Assembly: GCA_937927895.1 (NCBI GenBank)
Contig: CALGKA010000142.1
Coordinates: forward strand, 1-40,056
Length of the DNA stretch: 40,056 nucleotides
Direction of reading: 5' to 3'
DNA from: an uncultured Granulosicoccaceae bacterium
Lineage (GTDB): Bacteria > Pseudomonadota > Gammaproteobacteria > Granulosicoccales > Granulosicoccaceae
Position 1 is the first letter of the stretch; the number at the start of each line of letters is the position of its first letter. The notes beneath the pieces were generated by a model that ran no database searches, was not told the origin of the DNA, and worked only from the letters and a program-made list of their open reading frames with translations. The position numbers and the translations under genes are program-made. Below are positions 1-8,469 of the stretch, in pieces.

Positions 1-552
1 CCAGGCGGCGGTCATGCCGGCGATGGTGGCTAGAATAAATGGGTGGGTGAATATTTTTGTTAAAATACTTTTTAATAAAACGACAATACTTTTATTTGAT
101 TTATCGCCTAGTGCCATCAGTAGAGGCGCTAAGGTAAAGTGCATTGTATTATCTATACAAAATATCAGTGCGACTGGAACCCCTGCTTCGGGGCCAAGTG
201 CTGCGAACGCTAATGGTGGACCAAGATACCCAATGTTTCCGTAGGCTCCGGCAAAACCTTGTATGGTGGCAACTTGCACACCGCCGCGACGAAACACCAG
301 TGTAATTACAAAACAAAGCACAAAAACTAAGAAAGTAGCAGCGGTTGTTTTTATTAGAAAAGAAACATTTGAAAATTCTTCAAACGGTGTTTTCGATAAT
401 AATCGAAAGAACAATGCAGGCAATGATACATAGACTATAAAAAAATTAAGCCACGCAAGGCCCTCTACCGGTAGCTTGACTAGCCGACCCGCTATATAGC
501 CAATAAGGATCATGCAGAATAATGGCAGTACTAACCCTAGTACGGATAACAT
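1..552 (-). CDS. AEC-family transporter, N-terminal part (runs off the left edge)
   Basis: Reading leftward from an ATG at 552, the frame stays open to base 1 (184 codons) and leaves the window. The start MLSVLGLVLPLFCMILIGY, the following hydrophobic segments and the GFAGAYGNIGYLGPPLA stretch are typical of the auxin efflux carrier (AEC) family of inner-membrane secondary transporters. About five membrane segments are visible; the family usually has about 300 residues, so the C-terminal third is missing. The gene starts about 30 bp after the stop of the ABC permease gene upstream, so it may be the last gene of that operon, although no strong ribosome binding site is visible before the ATG. 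Family assignment is fairly secure; the substrate (a carboxylate is common in the family) cannot be told. Confidence 0.8.
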   Translation of the reverse strand, partial: MLSVLGLVLPLFCMILIGYIAGRLVKLPVEGLAWLNFFIVYVSLPALFFRLLSKTPFEEFSNVSFLIKTTAATFLVFVLCFVITLVFRRGGVQVATIQGFAGAYGNIGYLGPPLAFAALGPEAGVPVALIFCIDNTMHFTLAPLLMALGDKSNKSIVVLLKSILTKIFTHPFILATIAGMTAAW

Positions 553-582
553 TAATTAGTCAACACAATTGAAATCAAACAA

Positions 583-2118
583 TTAGTCCCGCTTACCCTG
601 CACGATCTGGTTTAAGATCATTGCACAAAATAGAATGGCGAAGCCCGCTAATATACCCTGCCCTACAGACGAATATTGCAACGCTTCCAGTACATCTTCG
701 CCTAAGCCTTTGGCACCAATCAGTGATGCTACGACCACCATGGCAAGGCTTAGCATTATCGTTTGATTCACACCGGCAAGAATAGAAGGTGCGGCCAAAG
801 GTAGATCAACTTTGGTTAGTAAGTACCATTTGGAAGCACCGTAAGCAATAGCGGCTTCTCTAATTGATTCCGGCACGCCTCGCATGCCTAACACTGTTAA
901 TCGAACTACAGGTGTACCACCGAATATCATTGTAGTGATGACTGCCGCGGGCTTACCGACACTAAAGAAGGCGATCACGGGAATCATAAAAACAAACGAC
1001 GGCATAGTTTGCATAAAGTCCATGATGGGTCGAATCACGGCATAAAACTTTGGACGACGCGCACTAAACAAACCCAATGGTATGCCAAGGCTGATCGATA
1101 ACAACGCAGCGGTACCTAGCAATGCGAGTGTGGTCATGGCCTTTTCCCAAAAACCAAATAAACCCATATACAAAAGAAAACCAGCTGCAGCTACCGCACC
1201 CGTTAACCCGGCTGAAAGCCAGGTGAGTAATATGATAAAACTTGCGATCACAGGCCACGGCGTTTGAACAAATAAAACCTCTAAGCCATCGAGTACTATT
1301 CTGATACCGTAGGAAATTGAATCAAAGATAACCCCGCCGCCGTCACGGGCTGCATCAAATATTTTTTCTATCACCGATATACCAGTAAGGCGTATTTGCC
1401 CGTTGGTGGGAAAAGTCTGCAGCCATTCGACAGAACCTGGAAAGGCGAAGTGAACAATACTGACAATAAACACAAGCAGCACAAAGACAACGGTTACCGC
1501 TGTGCGCGCGGTATTTAATCCAAAGGTTCTACCGCGATCTGACAGCCATTGTGAGAATCTTTTTTCTAAAGCCGGGTTCGCTATTACACCTTCAACTAGC
1601 TTTACAAGTAATAACATCCCTAAACCAAACAAAGCGACAGAAGTAGCGGCGGCCTCTGCCTGGGTAACCTCTAGTTGTATATTCGCAATTGCCGTCTCTA
1701 ATGACTTTATAGCCCTTTCAAACACTTCTACTTTATCGGTTTGATTTTCTATTGCTGCCGCTAGCTGCTTGTGGCGAAATTCCAGTGTACCTTCAATTTG
1801 CGATATACGACTTCGCGCCTCCGCACCAAGATCACCAAACAAACCACGTGCAAGCTGAATAACAGCGAACGTTTCAAGAATAATGAATGGCAAGCCCCAG
1901 TTCCATAAGCCGCGCATGCCGTACCAAATCGGCCCAAGCAACGCTGCCACCCAATTGAATGTCCAGGTGAATTTTGCACGACTACCAATTTTTTCGAATT
2001 GCTTTTTGTAGTAGACGCTATTGGATTCTACAAAAGGTGCGATCAGGTTCTCGCGATCTTCCTGTATGGCATTAACCACTGCAGATTCTTTTGTGTGATT
2101 TTTATTATGACTATTCAT
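583..2118 (-). CDS. proW: Quaternary-amine (betaine/choline type) ABC transporter permease with N-terminal extension
   Basis: This is the inner-membrane permease of an importer of the ProU/OpuA type (511 residues). The C-terminal part, roughly residues 330-505, is a binding-protein-dependent permease domain. It contains the EAA-like loop, seen as GVPESIREAAIAYGAS, where the ATPase docks. The first 330 residues are unusual. There is a short membrane region around residues 50-95 with FTWTFNWVAALLGPIWYGM, which resembles DUF2628-type domains. A charged helical stretch of about 60 residues with coiled-coil character follows (about 97-155), then two more membrane segments. E. coli ProW has only about 354 residues. 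The ATG overlaps the stop of the ATPase gene by four bases (ATGA), so the two are translationally coupled. Permease function is secure; the role of the extension is unknown. Confidence 0.88.
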   Translation of the reverse strand: MNSHNKNHTKESAVVNAIQEDRENLIAPFVESNSVYYKKQFEKIGSRAKFTWTFNWVAALLGPIWYGMRGLWNWGLPFIILETFAVIQLARGLFGDLGAEARSRISQIEGTLEFRHKQLAAAIENQTDKVEVFERAIKSLETAIANIQLEVTQAEAAATSVALFGLGMLLLVKLVEGVIANPALEKRFSQWLSDRGRTFGLNTARTAVTVVFVLLVFIVSIVHFAFPGSVEWLQTFPTNGQIRLTGISVIEKIFDAARDGGGVIFDSISYGIRIVLDGLEVLFVQTPWPVIASFIILLTWLSAGLTGAVAAAGFLLYMGLFGFWEKAMTTLALLGTAALLSISLGIPLGLFSARRPKFYAVIRPIMDFMQTMPSFVFMIPVIAFFSVGKPAAVITTMIFGGTPVVRLTVLGMRGVPESIREAAIAYGASKWYLLTKVDLPLAAPSILAGVNQTIMLSLAMVVVASLIGAKGLGEDVLEALQYSSVGQGILAGFAILFCAMILNQIVQGKRD

Positions 2119-3176
2119 GAGGTTTCCGTACCCTCAGCAATAGACTTCAACAAAGCCGTTTGGGTAATCACGCCTACTCTTGCGCCCTGTTGGTCAACCA
2201 CCGCCAGTGGGTGCTCTTGGCTGGTAGCACCTTCGATCAGTACACTCAGGTTGGCGTCTTGCGCAAACGTTGGTGCGTTCATTGATAAGTTTCCATGCGC
2301 TTTCTGCCACTGATCAATAGGCTCCATAACGGCATGTGCACGCACTATTTTCAACCGTGAAATACCCGCTACAAACTCAGAAACGTAATCATCCGCGGGG
2401 TTCATAATTATTTCTGACGGTGTGCCAGTTTGGACCACCCGCCCGTCTCGCATAATAGCAATACGATCCCCAATGCGGACTGCTTCATCGAGATCGTGAG
2501 TGATAAATACCGTTGTTTTGTTTAAGCCTGATGCAAGATGCATAAACTCATTTTGTAATTGCCGCCTGATAAGCGGGTCTAGCGCACTGAAGGGTTCATC
2601 CATCAATAAAATTTCAGGGTCTGCTGCCAGTGCTCTAGCCAATCCGACACGCTGCTGCATACCACCGGATAGCTCATGGGCAAATTTGTTCCCCCAACCC
2701 GTTAGCTCTACCATTTCTATGGTGCGATGCGCGATCTCTAAGCGTCTGTTTTTTGGAATACCGCGAATCTCCAGCGGCATAGCGATGTTATCTATTACTG
2801 ATCTATGTGGCATTAACGCGAAGTTTTGAAACACCATTGCGATATGTTCGTTACGATAACGACGCAAGGCACTGTCAGACATTGCCATTATGTTTTCGCC
2901 ATTAACGATTACCTGGCCATCTGTGGGTTCAAGTAGGCGATTAATATGGCGGACTAAAGTTGATTTACCACTGCCAGATAAACCCATTACACAGAATATC
3001 TCACCGGGTTCAATATGCATGGTGGCATCTGCAACGCCGATAACGCAGTTATATTTTTCCAGTACTTCGGCCTTACCGATTGACGTAGCTTTTATGTCAA
3101 CGAGTGCCTCTTTGGCCCGCTCACCAAATATTTTCCACACATTGGATATTTCTATCGCGTATTTGTGTTCTGTCAC
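2115..3176 (-). CDS. proV: Quaternary-amine ABC transporter ATP-binding protein
   Basis: This cytoplasmic ATPase powers the betaine/choline-type importer. It has the Walker A motif GLSGSGKS (residues 65-72), the Q-loop in MVFQNFALMPH, the signature LSGGMQQR (169-176) and Walker B ILLMDEPFSALD (189-200). It also carries the long N-terminal lead with VWKIFG that marks the ProV/OpuAA subfamily. After the ATPase core there is only about one CBS-like module (residues about 300-350), whereas ProV proteins usually carry a pair. The start is GTG at 3176, preceded by AGGG seven bases upstream. It lies 143 bp downstream of the binding-protein gene and overlaps the permease gene by four bases. Confidence 0.9.
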   Translation of the reverse strand: MTEHKYAIEISNVWKIFGERAKEALVDIKATSIGKAEVLEKYNCVIGVADATMHIEPGEIFCVMGLSGSGKSTLVRHINRLLEPTDGQVIVNGENIMAMSDSALRRYRNEHIAMVFQNFALMPHRSVIDNIAMPLEIRGIPKNRRLEIAHRTIEMVELTGWGNKFAHELSGGMQQRVGLARALAADPEILLMDEPFSALDPLIRRQLQNEFMHLASGLNKTTVFITHDLDEAVRIGDRIAIMRDGRVVQTGTPSEIIMNPADDYVSEFVAGISRLKIVRAHAVMEPIDQWQKAHGNLSMNAPTFAQDANLSVLIEGATSQEHPLAVVDQQGARVGVITQTALLKSIAEGTETS

Positions 3177-3288
3177 AAGGGGCCCTGTAAGTTTTACGTA
3201 GCGATAAACCGAACATTTAAAATGACTTAGTTAAATACCGGCATTACTTAGTGACCGCCATTAATGGCCTGCTTAGCGGCACAACATA

Positions 3289-3311
3289 GCGGCGCCCAGA
3301 ACAGGCGCCGC
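3289..3311 (-). terminator. Hairpin between binding-protein and ATPase genes
   Basis: A perfect 8-bp GC-rich stem, GCGGCGCC and GGCGCCGC, encloses a 7-base loop directly after the proX stop codon. No T-run follows on the minus strand, so it is more likely a 3' mRNA stabiliser or partial attenuator than a full terminator. It would let proX mRNA exceed proVW mRNA, as is usual for binding-protein genes. Confidence 0.55.
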
Positions 3312-3319
3312 AGAAGGTA

Positions 3320-4270
3320 TTACTTAAGACCAAGCCAACCATCAACGCGGTCTGAGTTTGCATCAATCCATACTTTGGCCACTGATGCGGCATCTTTGCC
3401 GGATTCAATTTCAAACGCAAACGAAGATACATCTTCACCGGTAAGCGAAATATTCTGAACCAGATCAGCAATCGCTGGCGAACGCTCTACCAGTGATTTT
3501 GAATAGGCGATTTGCACCTGCTTGAGCGCATCTTCAGTTTCAACTTTAGAGTTTTCAAACCAGTTTGGATCCTGGTCTGGTTGAAGCGCTACATATTTTT
3601 CAGCATCAAAAGCCGGTTCTGACAAACGAACGATGTCATGCTGGAACCAGATCGCGTGTGGAGAATAGCAATAGAACGCATAGCCAATTCCTTTCCTTAC
3701 AGACTCACCGACGGTTGCTGTCATTACGGCCTGGTCTGCACGGACTGGCTCCATAAATGGCATTAGGCCGTAGTCGCGTACTTTCACTTGATTCACATTG
3801 GCTGATGCCCAACCTGGTGCACCAATCCATATTTCACCTTTGCCGTTACCGTCGCTATCCATTTTTGATGCGATCTCAGGGCGTGCCAGATCAAATATAG
3901 AGGTGACATTGTTCTCTTCACTGAACTGTTTGGTGACACAAAAACTCTGCTTACCTTCATAGAAGTTTTCAGATAGCGCGACGTTGCCAGTGCCATCTAC
4001 AAATTTATCGGTAAAACTTTTTTGATTAGGAAGCCAAACATCCGGGTGAATGTCTATGTCACCTTTGCCATCATCCATTGCTTGAAATATAGCGGCATTG
4101 TTGCCAGGTACGAGTGTGGCTTCACCTCCGACACGGGATACTACAATCTCTTGTATTAAGTGTGCGATTGCCTGTGCACCAGTCCACGACGGCGCGCCGA
4201 TGTTTACCGATTCTGCTAAGGCCGTAGTGCTTGATAGCGCTAGAGCTAAGCCTAGTAGTGTTTTTTTCAT
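3320..4270 (-). CDS. proX: Glycine betaine/choline-type substrate-binding protein
   Basis: This is the periplasmic binding protein that delivers a quaternary amine to the ProVW transporter. The start chosen is the ATG at 4270, because GGAGGG lies four bases upstream; an in-frame TTG at 4282 would swallow that site. From the ATG the protein has 316 residues. It begins with a clear signal peptide (MKKTLLGLALALSSTTALA, cleavage after ALA). OpuAC-type signatures follow: GAPSWTGAQA near the mature N-terminus, DIHPDVWLPNQ, GAPGWASANVN and YCYSPHAIW, rich in the tryptophans and tyrosines that form the aromatic cage for quaternary ammonium groups. First gene of the proX-proV-proW set. Ligand (glycine betaine, choline or a related osmolyte) is not resolved by sequence alone. 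Confidence 0.88.
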   Translation of the reverse strand: MKKTLLGLALALSSTTALAESVNIGAPSWTGAQAIAHLIQEIVVSRVGGEATLVPGNNAAIFQAMDDGKGDIDIHPDVWLPNQKSFTDKFVDGTGNVALSENFYEGKQSFCVTKQFSEENNVTSIFDLARPEIASKMDSDGNGKGEIWIGAPGWASANVNQVKVRDYGLMPFMEPVRADQAVMTATVGESVRKGIGYAFYCYSPHAIWFQHDIVRLSEPAFDAEKYVALQPDQDPNWFENSKVETEDALKQVQIAYSKSLVERSPAIADLVQNISLTGEDVSSFAFEIESGKDAASVAKVWIDANSDRVDGWLGLK

Positions 4271-4509
4271 AAGTCCCTCCAAGGATAATAGTAGCGGCGA
4301 ATCTACTGCGGGGATAGCGTCTGCATGATGCTTTCAATGTGACCCGAACGAAGGGCAGCGCTTACGCTAGCTATCCGCGCATGATTCTAAGCCCAGAGTA
4401 TCACCAAGTATCTAAAGATAGAAACGACCATTGGGTGCAATGAAACCAATTGCGACATTAAGCGCTCCGATTGACCTACATTGCCTTAAATTGATATGTC
4501 AATCCAGGT

Positions 4510-5105
4510 TTATCCCTGCTTCGCCATCGCTGCCACGACCTCATCCAGAGCTCTTCTGGCCCCGGTCTGCAAATACTCCATTGCCACCAGTGAGGCCTCG
4601 TGGGCGGCCTCGCTGGACCCTGCTACACAGTCTTCGATTACCCGGCAAAAGTAATCAGACTGGTGCGCATCCACAAACGTGTAGTGAATGCAGACATCAG
4701 TTAAGCCACCACACAGAAGTAAGGTTTCGGCTTTAAGGCCTTTCATTAGAATTTCAAAGTCGGTACCAAAGAAAGCGGAATACCTTCTTTTCTTGACAAT
4801 GTAGTCTCGCTCTTGAAAACCTAACTCTGTTTTTGCAATTTGAGCCTTGGGATCAGTTTCAATACAGTGCACATCTTCGACACCATCAAGCTCACGGCCG
4901 AAGTCAATATGATCAGGGCGATGAACTTCCTGAATGAACACAACAGGAATGTTATTGGCATGTGCAGCATCAATAGCCGTTCTTGCCTGGCAACTCGTGC
5001 TCTGTACCCGGGCATCGCAGGGATACCTGAGTAATCTTCCATAAAGTCTGCTGCGAGTATATCGATCACAACTGATACTGCCTGGCCTTCAATCAATTCA
5101 CGCAT
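4510..5105 (-). pseudogene. Isochorismatase-family cysteine hydrolase, frameshifted
   Basis: Two overlapping minus-strand frames together make one isochorismatase-like hydrolase of about 198 residues. The first (from ATG 5105) gives the N-terminus with the catalytic Asp region, VVIDILAADF. The second (readable from about 4985 to the stop at 4510) continues as ARTAIDAAHANNIPVVFIQE, then HRPDHIDFGRELDG, the region of the catalytic Lys, and LLLCGGLTDVCIHYT with the nucleophilic Cys. The switch lies near 4985-4995; the spacing between the frames is one base short, so a 1-bp deletion is the simplest explanation. All three catalytic regions survive, so the damage may be recent or a sequencing error. 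It is divergent from the dehydrogenase gene at 5215. Substrate unknown. Confidence 0.8.
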
Positions 5106-5214
5106 AATGTTCGATGCTCTTATCTTTGCTTGCCGAGTTGCGTATTCTTCCGCTAAGGAGCGCTCAAGTGCTGTATCGTTTCAACCTAATCTATAGCAAA
5201 AATTGGAGCGCACC

Positions 5215-6228
5215 ATGAAAGCCGTGGGATATAAAAATATAGGAGCCATCGAACGTGAAGATGCGCTACAAGACATAACACTTGATAGACCAGTAGCAAA
5301 AGGAAGAGACTTACTGGTTAAGATCCACGCGGTGTCGGTAAACCCGGTTGATACAAAAGTTCGGCAACGGCAACAGCCCGCAGATGACGCCTGGGGTGTA
5401 TTGGGCTTTGACGCCTCCGGAGTAGTTGAAGCCGTTGGACCTGCAGTTACTAACTTCAAGCCCGGTGATGCTGTCTTTTACGCTGGTGCGGTAAATCGCC
5501 CGGGTACCAATAGTGAATTTCATTTAGTCGATGAACGTATCGTTGGCCGTAAACCTAAGAGCCTGTCAGATGCAGAAGCGGCATCACTGCCGCTCACTGC
5601 CATCACCGCGTGGGAAATGTTATTCGATCGGCTCGATGTTAAGCGACCTACTGCACAAGGTGGCGATATCATCTTAGTCATTGGTGGTGCGGGTGGCGTG
5701 GGCTCAATTACCATTCAACTCCTGAGAGCGCTTACTGACCTGACGGTTATTGCAACTGCATCACGCCCCGAGACCCAGGAGTGGGTTCGCAAGTGTGGTG
5801 CGCATCATGTGATCGACCATCGCTCACCATTAACGGCGCAAGTCGAAGCACTTGGCTTAGGTGCGCCGGGCTTTGTATTCTCTACCACACAGACAGATCA
5901 GCACTACACCGATATTATGGAATTGATCGCACCGCAGGGCCGCTTCGGTTTAATAGATGACCCTGGCGATCTAAGTATTGTGCCGTTAAAGCGGAAAGCC
6001 ATTTCTTTACACTGGGAGTTTATGTTTTGCCGGCCGTTATTTTCCACTCCAGACATAGAAGCTCAGGGTAAGTTGTTAAACGAAGTGGCAGACCTGGTAG
6101 ACGCAGGAAAGATCACCTCTACTACCACGGATGTTGCAGGCACAATAGATGCTGCAACCTTGCGCCGGGTACACGCACATATTGAGTCGGGCTCTGCACG
6201 CGGTAAAGTAGTACTGGAAGGGTTTTAA
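5215..6228 (+). CDS. Zinc-type alcohol dehydrogenase-like / quinone oxidoreductase family protein
   Basis: A cytosolic NAD(P)H-dependent oxidoreductase of the medium-chain dehydrogenase superfamily, 337 residues from the ATG at 5215. That start is preferred over an in-frame TTG at 5203 because TTGGAGC sits just before the ATG and acts as the ribosome binding site. The N-terminal GroES-like domain has VKIHAVSVNPVDTKVR and VLGFDASGVVEAVG. The Rossmann domain has the nucleotide-binding VIGGAGGVGSITIQLL at about residues 155-170. The catalytic zinc ligands of true alcohol dehydrogenases are not apparent, so quinone or enone reduction is more likely. Divergent from the frameshifted hydrolase; convergent with the cytochrome gene. 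Confidence 0.85.
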   Translation: MKAVGYKNIGAIEREDALQDITLDRPVAKGRDLLVKIHAVSVNPVDTKVRQRQQPADDAWGVLGFDASGVVEAVGPAVTNFKPGDAVFYAGAVNRPGTNSEFHLVDERIVGRKPKSLSDAEAASLPLTAITAWEMLFDRLDVKRPTAQGGDIILVIGGAGGVGSITIQLLRALTDLTVIATASRPETQEWVRKCGAHHVIDHRSPLTAQVEALGLGAPGFVFSTTQTDQHYTDIMELIAPQGRFGLIDDPGDLSIVPLKRKAISLHWEFMFCRPLFSTPDIEAQGKLLNEVADLVDAGKITSTTTDVAGTIDAATLRRVHAHIESGSARGKVVLEGF

Positions 6229-6252
6229 GTTATTTAATAACGTATCGACTTA

Positions 6253-6281
6253 CGCTATCAGACCACAGTGTCTGATAAGCG
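6253..6281. terminator. Hairpin between convergent genes
   Basis: TATCAGAC and GTCTGATA pair perfectly over a 6-base loop, and three further pairs (CGC with GCG) extend the stem past one bulged A. It lies between the convergent dehydrogenase and cytochrome genes, where a two-way terminator is expected. No T-run follows on either side, so intrinsic termination is uncertain. Confidence 0.45.
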
Positions 6282-6321
6282 GTCTTGCAAACAATTGGAG
6301 TGTTAACGCCTGCAAACTTTT

Positions 6322-6852
6322 TTACTTCAACAATTTATCAAGCACTGAAGACTTTTTTTGTGGCACCGACTTAAAGCCATTAATCTGCGTACCGTTTACC
6401 TGCTCTTGCCATGATCTTTGTTCTTCCGGCCAGGAGTTTTTAATAAACGACAACACTGCGATAATTTCGTCATCGGTAAGTATGTCTTTGTAGACTGGCA
6501 TTAGCGCTTTGTAGTTTTCATCTCCAATGACAACACCCGGACCATACTTAGTTATTTCAAACAATAGATCATCTGCGTGATGCCATGTATGGCCTTCAGC
6601 ATTATGCGGTGGTGCGGGTAGATAACCGTTGCCATCGCGAACACGCCATTCGGGTTGACCTTCAAGCTCTGCTCCGTGGCAGGCGGCGCAATGTGTTTTG
6701 TAGATTTCTTCACCCGCTTGCACAACAACCAGATTTTCTGCTTGTAGTTCGACCCGAATCCCATCAGTACCATCTGACGCCCACAGGGGTATGGTTAAGA
6801 CGCTGGCGGCCACCAGAAATGTCATTCTTTTGGTGTAAATCATACGGTTCAT
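6322..6852 (-). CDS. Exported mono-haem cytochrome c
   Basis: A 176-residue protein with a signal sequence (MNRMIYTKRM followed by a hydrophobic run, cleavage near LWA-SD) and one haem-binding motif CAACH at residues 55-59. Met118 in YKALMPVYKD is the probable sixth haem ligand. The fold is that of small class I c-type cytochromes; the protein would act as a periplasmic electron carrier. The stretch EGQPEWRVRDGNGYLPAPPH between the haem site and Met118 is typical of a subgroup of marine cytochromes. It follows scoB on the same strand by 135 bp, but a stable hairpin lies between, so it probably has its own promoter. Redox partner unknown. Confidence 0.85.
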   Translation of the reverse strand: MNRMIYTKRMTFLVAASVLTIPLWASDGTDGIRVELQAENLVVVQAGEEIYKTHCAACHGAELEGQPEWRVRDGNGYLPAPPHNAEGHTWHHADDLLFEITKYGPGVVIGDENYKALMPVYKDILTDDEIIAVLSFIKNSWPEEQRSWQEQVNGTQINGFKSVPQKKSSVLDKLLK

Positions 6853-6937
6853 TTTCGTTCATGCCTTTTGCGATAATGGCAAGCGTGGAAGGATTCATAT
6901 TGAATCGACAGAACTCTACCCTGCTGCAGAAATACCA

Positions 6938-6962
6938 GGCGCACTGTCATTCACAGTGCGCC
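6938..6962 (-). terminator. Strong hairpin downstream of scoB
   Basis: A perfect 10-bp stem (GGCGCACTGT with ACAGTGCGCC) with a 5-base loop ends 25 bp beyond the scoB stop codon. On the minus strand it is followed by TGGTATTTCTG, only weakly T-rich. Probable 3' end of the scoAB transcript. Confidence 0.6.
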
Positions 6963-6987
6963 CCTATTCTGCATTGCGTAACACCGC

Positions 6988-7644
6988 TCAAACAGCCATT
7001 TCAGGCACGTTGTCCGGTATGACTAACTCACCTTCCGTCAGATTGGCTATTTCTTCAGTGCTCACGCCTGGCGCACGCTCGCGTAAAATAAACTTGCCAC
7101 CTTCGATATCCATTAACGCCAGATCAGTCAGCACACGCTTTATACAACCTTTGCCAGTCAGTGGCAGAGTACATTCAGAAAGCAGCTTTGATTGGCCGGT
7201 TTTAGAGGCGTGTGTCATGGTGACGATAATATTGTCAGCGCCTGCTACAAGATCCATCGCACCGCCCATACCCTTAATCAACTTTCCGGGGATCATGTAC
7301 GAAGCAATACTGCCCTGACAATCTACTTCAAATGCACCGAGTACTGTCAGGTCTACATGACCACCGCGGATCATTCCAAACGATTCCGCAGAATTAAATA
7401 TCGATGCGCCGGTGACCATTGTCACTGTTTGCTTACCTGCGTTAATTAAATCAGCATCAACTTCTTCTTCAAGCGGAAACTGCCCCATGCCAAGCAAACC
7501 GTTTTCAGATTGCAGCATCACCTGCATATCTTTGGGAATGTAGTTAGCCGAGAGCGTAGGGATTCCGATGCCAAGATTGACGTAGTAGCCGTCTTGAAAT
7601 TCCTGAGCGACGCGTTGTGCGAGTTGTTCGCGAGTCAAAGCCAT
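6988..7644 (-). CDS. scoB: 3-oxoacid CoA-transferase subunit B
   Basis: The beta subunit (218 residues) of a class I CoA-transferase that moves CoA between succinyl-CoA (or another donor) and a 3-oxo acid such as acetoacetate. The active-site glutamate is Glu47 in QSENGLLG, the motif that forms the covalent glutamyl-CoA intermediate. GYYVNLGIGIPT near the N-terminus and GGAMDLVAGA are further family marks. Starts 12 bp after the scoA stop, with AGGAGG before the ATG, so the two subunits are co-translated. With scoA it would feed ketone bodies or branched-chain breakdown products into central metabolism. Confidence 0.94.
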   Translation of the reverse strand: MALTREQLAQRVAQEFQDGYYVNLGIGIPTLSANYIPKDMQVMLQSENGLLGMGQFPLEEEVDADLINAGKQTVTMVTGASIFNSAESFGMIRGGHVDLTVLGAFEVDCQGSIASYMIPGKLIKGMGGAMDLVAGADNIIVTMTHASKTGQSKLLSECTLPLTGKGCIKRVLTDLALMDIEGGKFILRERAPGVSTEEIANLTEGELVIPDNVPEMAV

Positions 7645-7656
7645 GTCAATTCCTCC

Positions 7657-8361
7657 TTAAGCGCTTGCGCGTACAGTGCGCTGTTCTATATCTTTTGCAA
7701 ACGTGCCTTGAATAAGGCGGTTTACATAAATGCCTGGTAGATGAATTTCATCGGGGTCAAGCATGCCGACCTCTACTATTTCTTCCACTTCAACTACAGC
7801 GATCTTACCGGCTGTTATTGCCATCGGGTTGAAGTTCCGTGCGGTCTTGCGGAACATCAAATTACCAAACCGATCTGCCTTCCAGGCTTTAGCGATTGAG
7901 AAATCACCTTTCAGCGCTTCTTCAAGTATGTAATGACGACCATCAAACTCTCGCACTTCTTTACCTTCACCAACAGGGGTGCCGTAACCGGTAGCGGTGA
8001 AAAACGCAGGGATACCCGCCCCACCGGCGCGCATTTTTTCAGCTAATGTGCCTTGCGGTGTGAGCTCCACTTCTAGTTTGCCGCTCAGCAATTGCTCCAT
8101 AAACAAAGCGTTCTCACCAACATACGAGGCGATCATCTTTTTGATTTGCTGATCTTCCAGCAGTAAGCCAAGCCCTTTGCCATCAACGCCAGCATTATTA
8201 GAGGCAATGGTCAGGCCTTTGGTGCCTTTGCGTTTAATTTCTTTGATCAAGTTTTCAGGTATACCGCAAAGACCAAAGCCTCCGGCGATTACTGTCATGT
8301 TGTCTTCAAGGCCGTCGAGCGCCTCTTCGTAACTGCTTATTACCTTGTCAAATCCGGCCAC
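7657..8361 (-). CDS. scoA: 3-oxoacid CoA-transferase subunit A
   Basis: The alpha subunit (234 residues) of the same CoA-transferase. It carries the [13 protein letters not shown] loop near residue 27, [11 protein letters not shown] and the family motif [20 protein letters not shown]. The start is a GTG at 8361 with AGGAG six bases upstream. It is divergent from a LysR-type regulator gene, and the promoter in between overlaps an inverted repeat, so it is very likely controlled by that regulator. Substrate range (acetoacetate or other 3-oxo acids) cannot be read from sequence. Confidence 0.94.
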   Translation of the reverse strand: MAGFDKVISSYEEALDGLEDNMTVIAGGFGLCGIPENLIKEIKRKGTKGLTIASNNAGVDGKGLGLLLEDQQIKKMIASYVGENALFMEQLLSGKLEVELTPQGTLAEKMRAGGAGIPAFFTATGYGTPVGEGKEVREFDGRHYILEEALKGDFSIAKAWKADRFGNLMFRKTARNFNPMAITAGKIAVVEVEEIVEVGMLDPDEIHLPGIYVNRLIQGTFAKDIEQRTVRASA

Positions 8362-8417
8362 AGCACACTCCTGCTTACATTGGTTTAAGGGTCGAATTGC
8401 GTAGAATGCAAGAAATC

Positions 8418-8456
8418 TTTATATTTATCAATTTGTATTTTTCAATGAATTGATAA
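8418..8456 (-). promoter_or_regulatory. scoA promoter overlapping a LysR-type operator
   Basis: On the minus strand TTGAAA (8440-8445) and TATAAA (8418-8423) are 16 bp apart, a good sigma70 promoter about 55 bp before the scoA GTG. Perfect 9-bp inverted arms TTATCAATT (8425-8433) and AATTGATAA (8448-8456) straddle the -35 box, with one arm in the spacer. A second smaller palindrome, TCAAT-GA-ATTGA, overlaps the right arm at 8442-8453. The layout fits the binding site of the divergent LysR regulator. Confidence 0.65.
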
Positions 8457-8469
8457 GCTGAGATTATTA

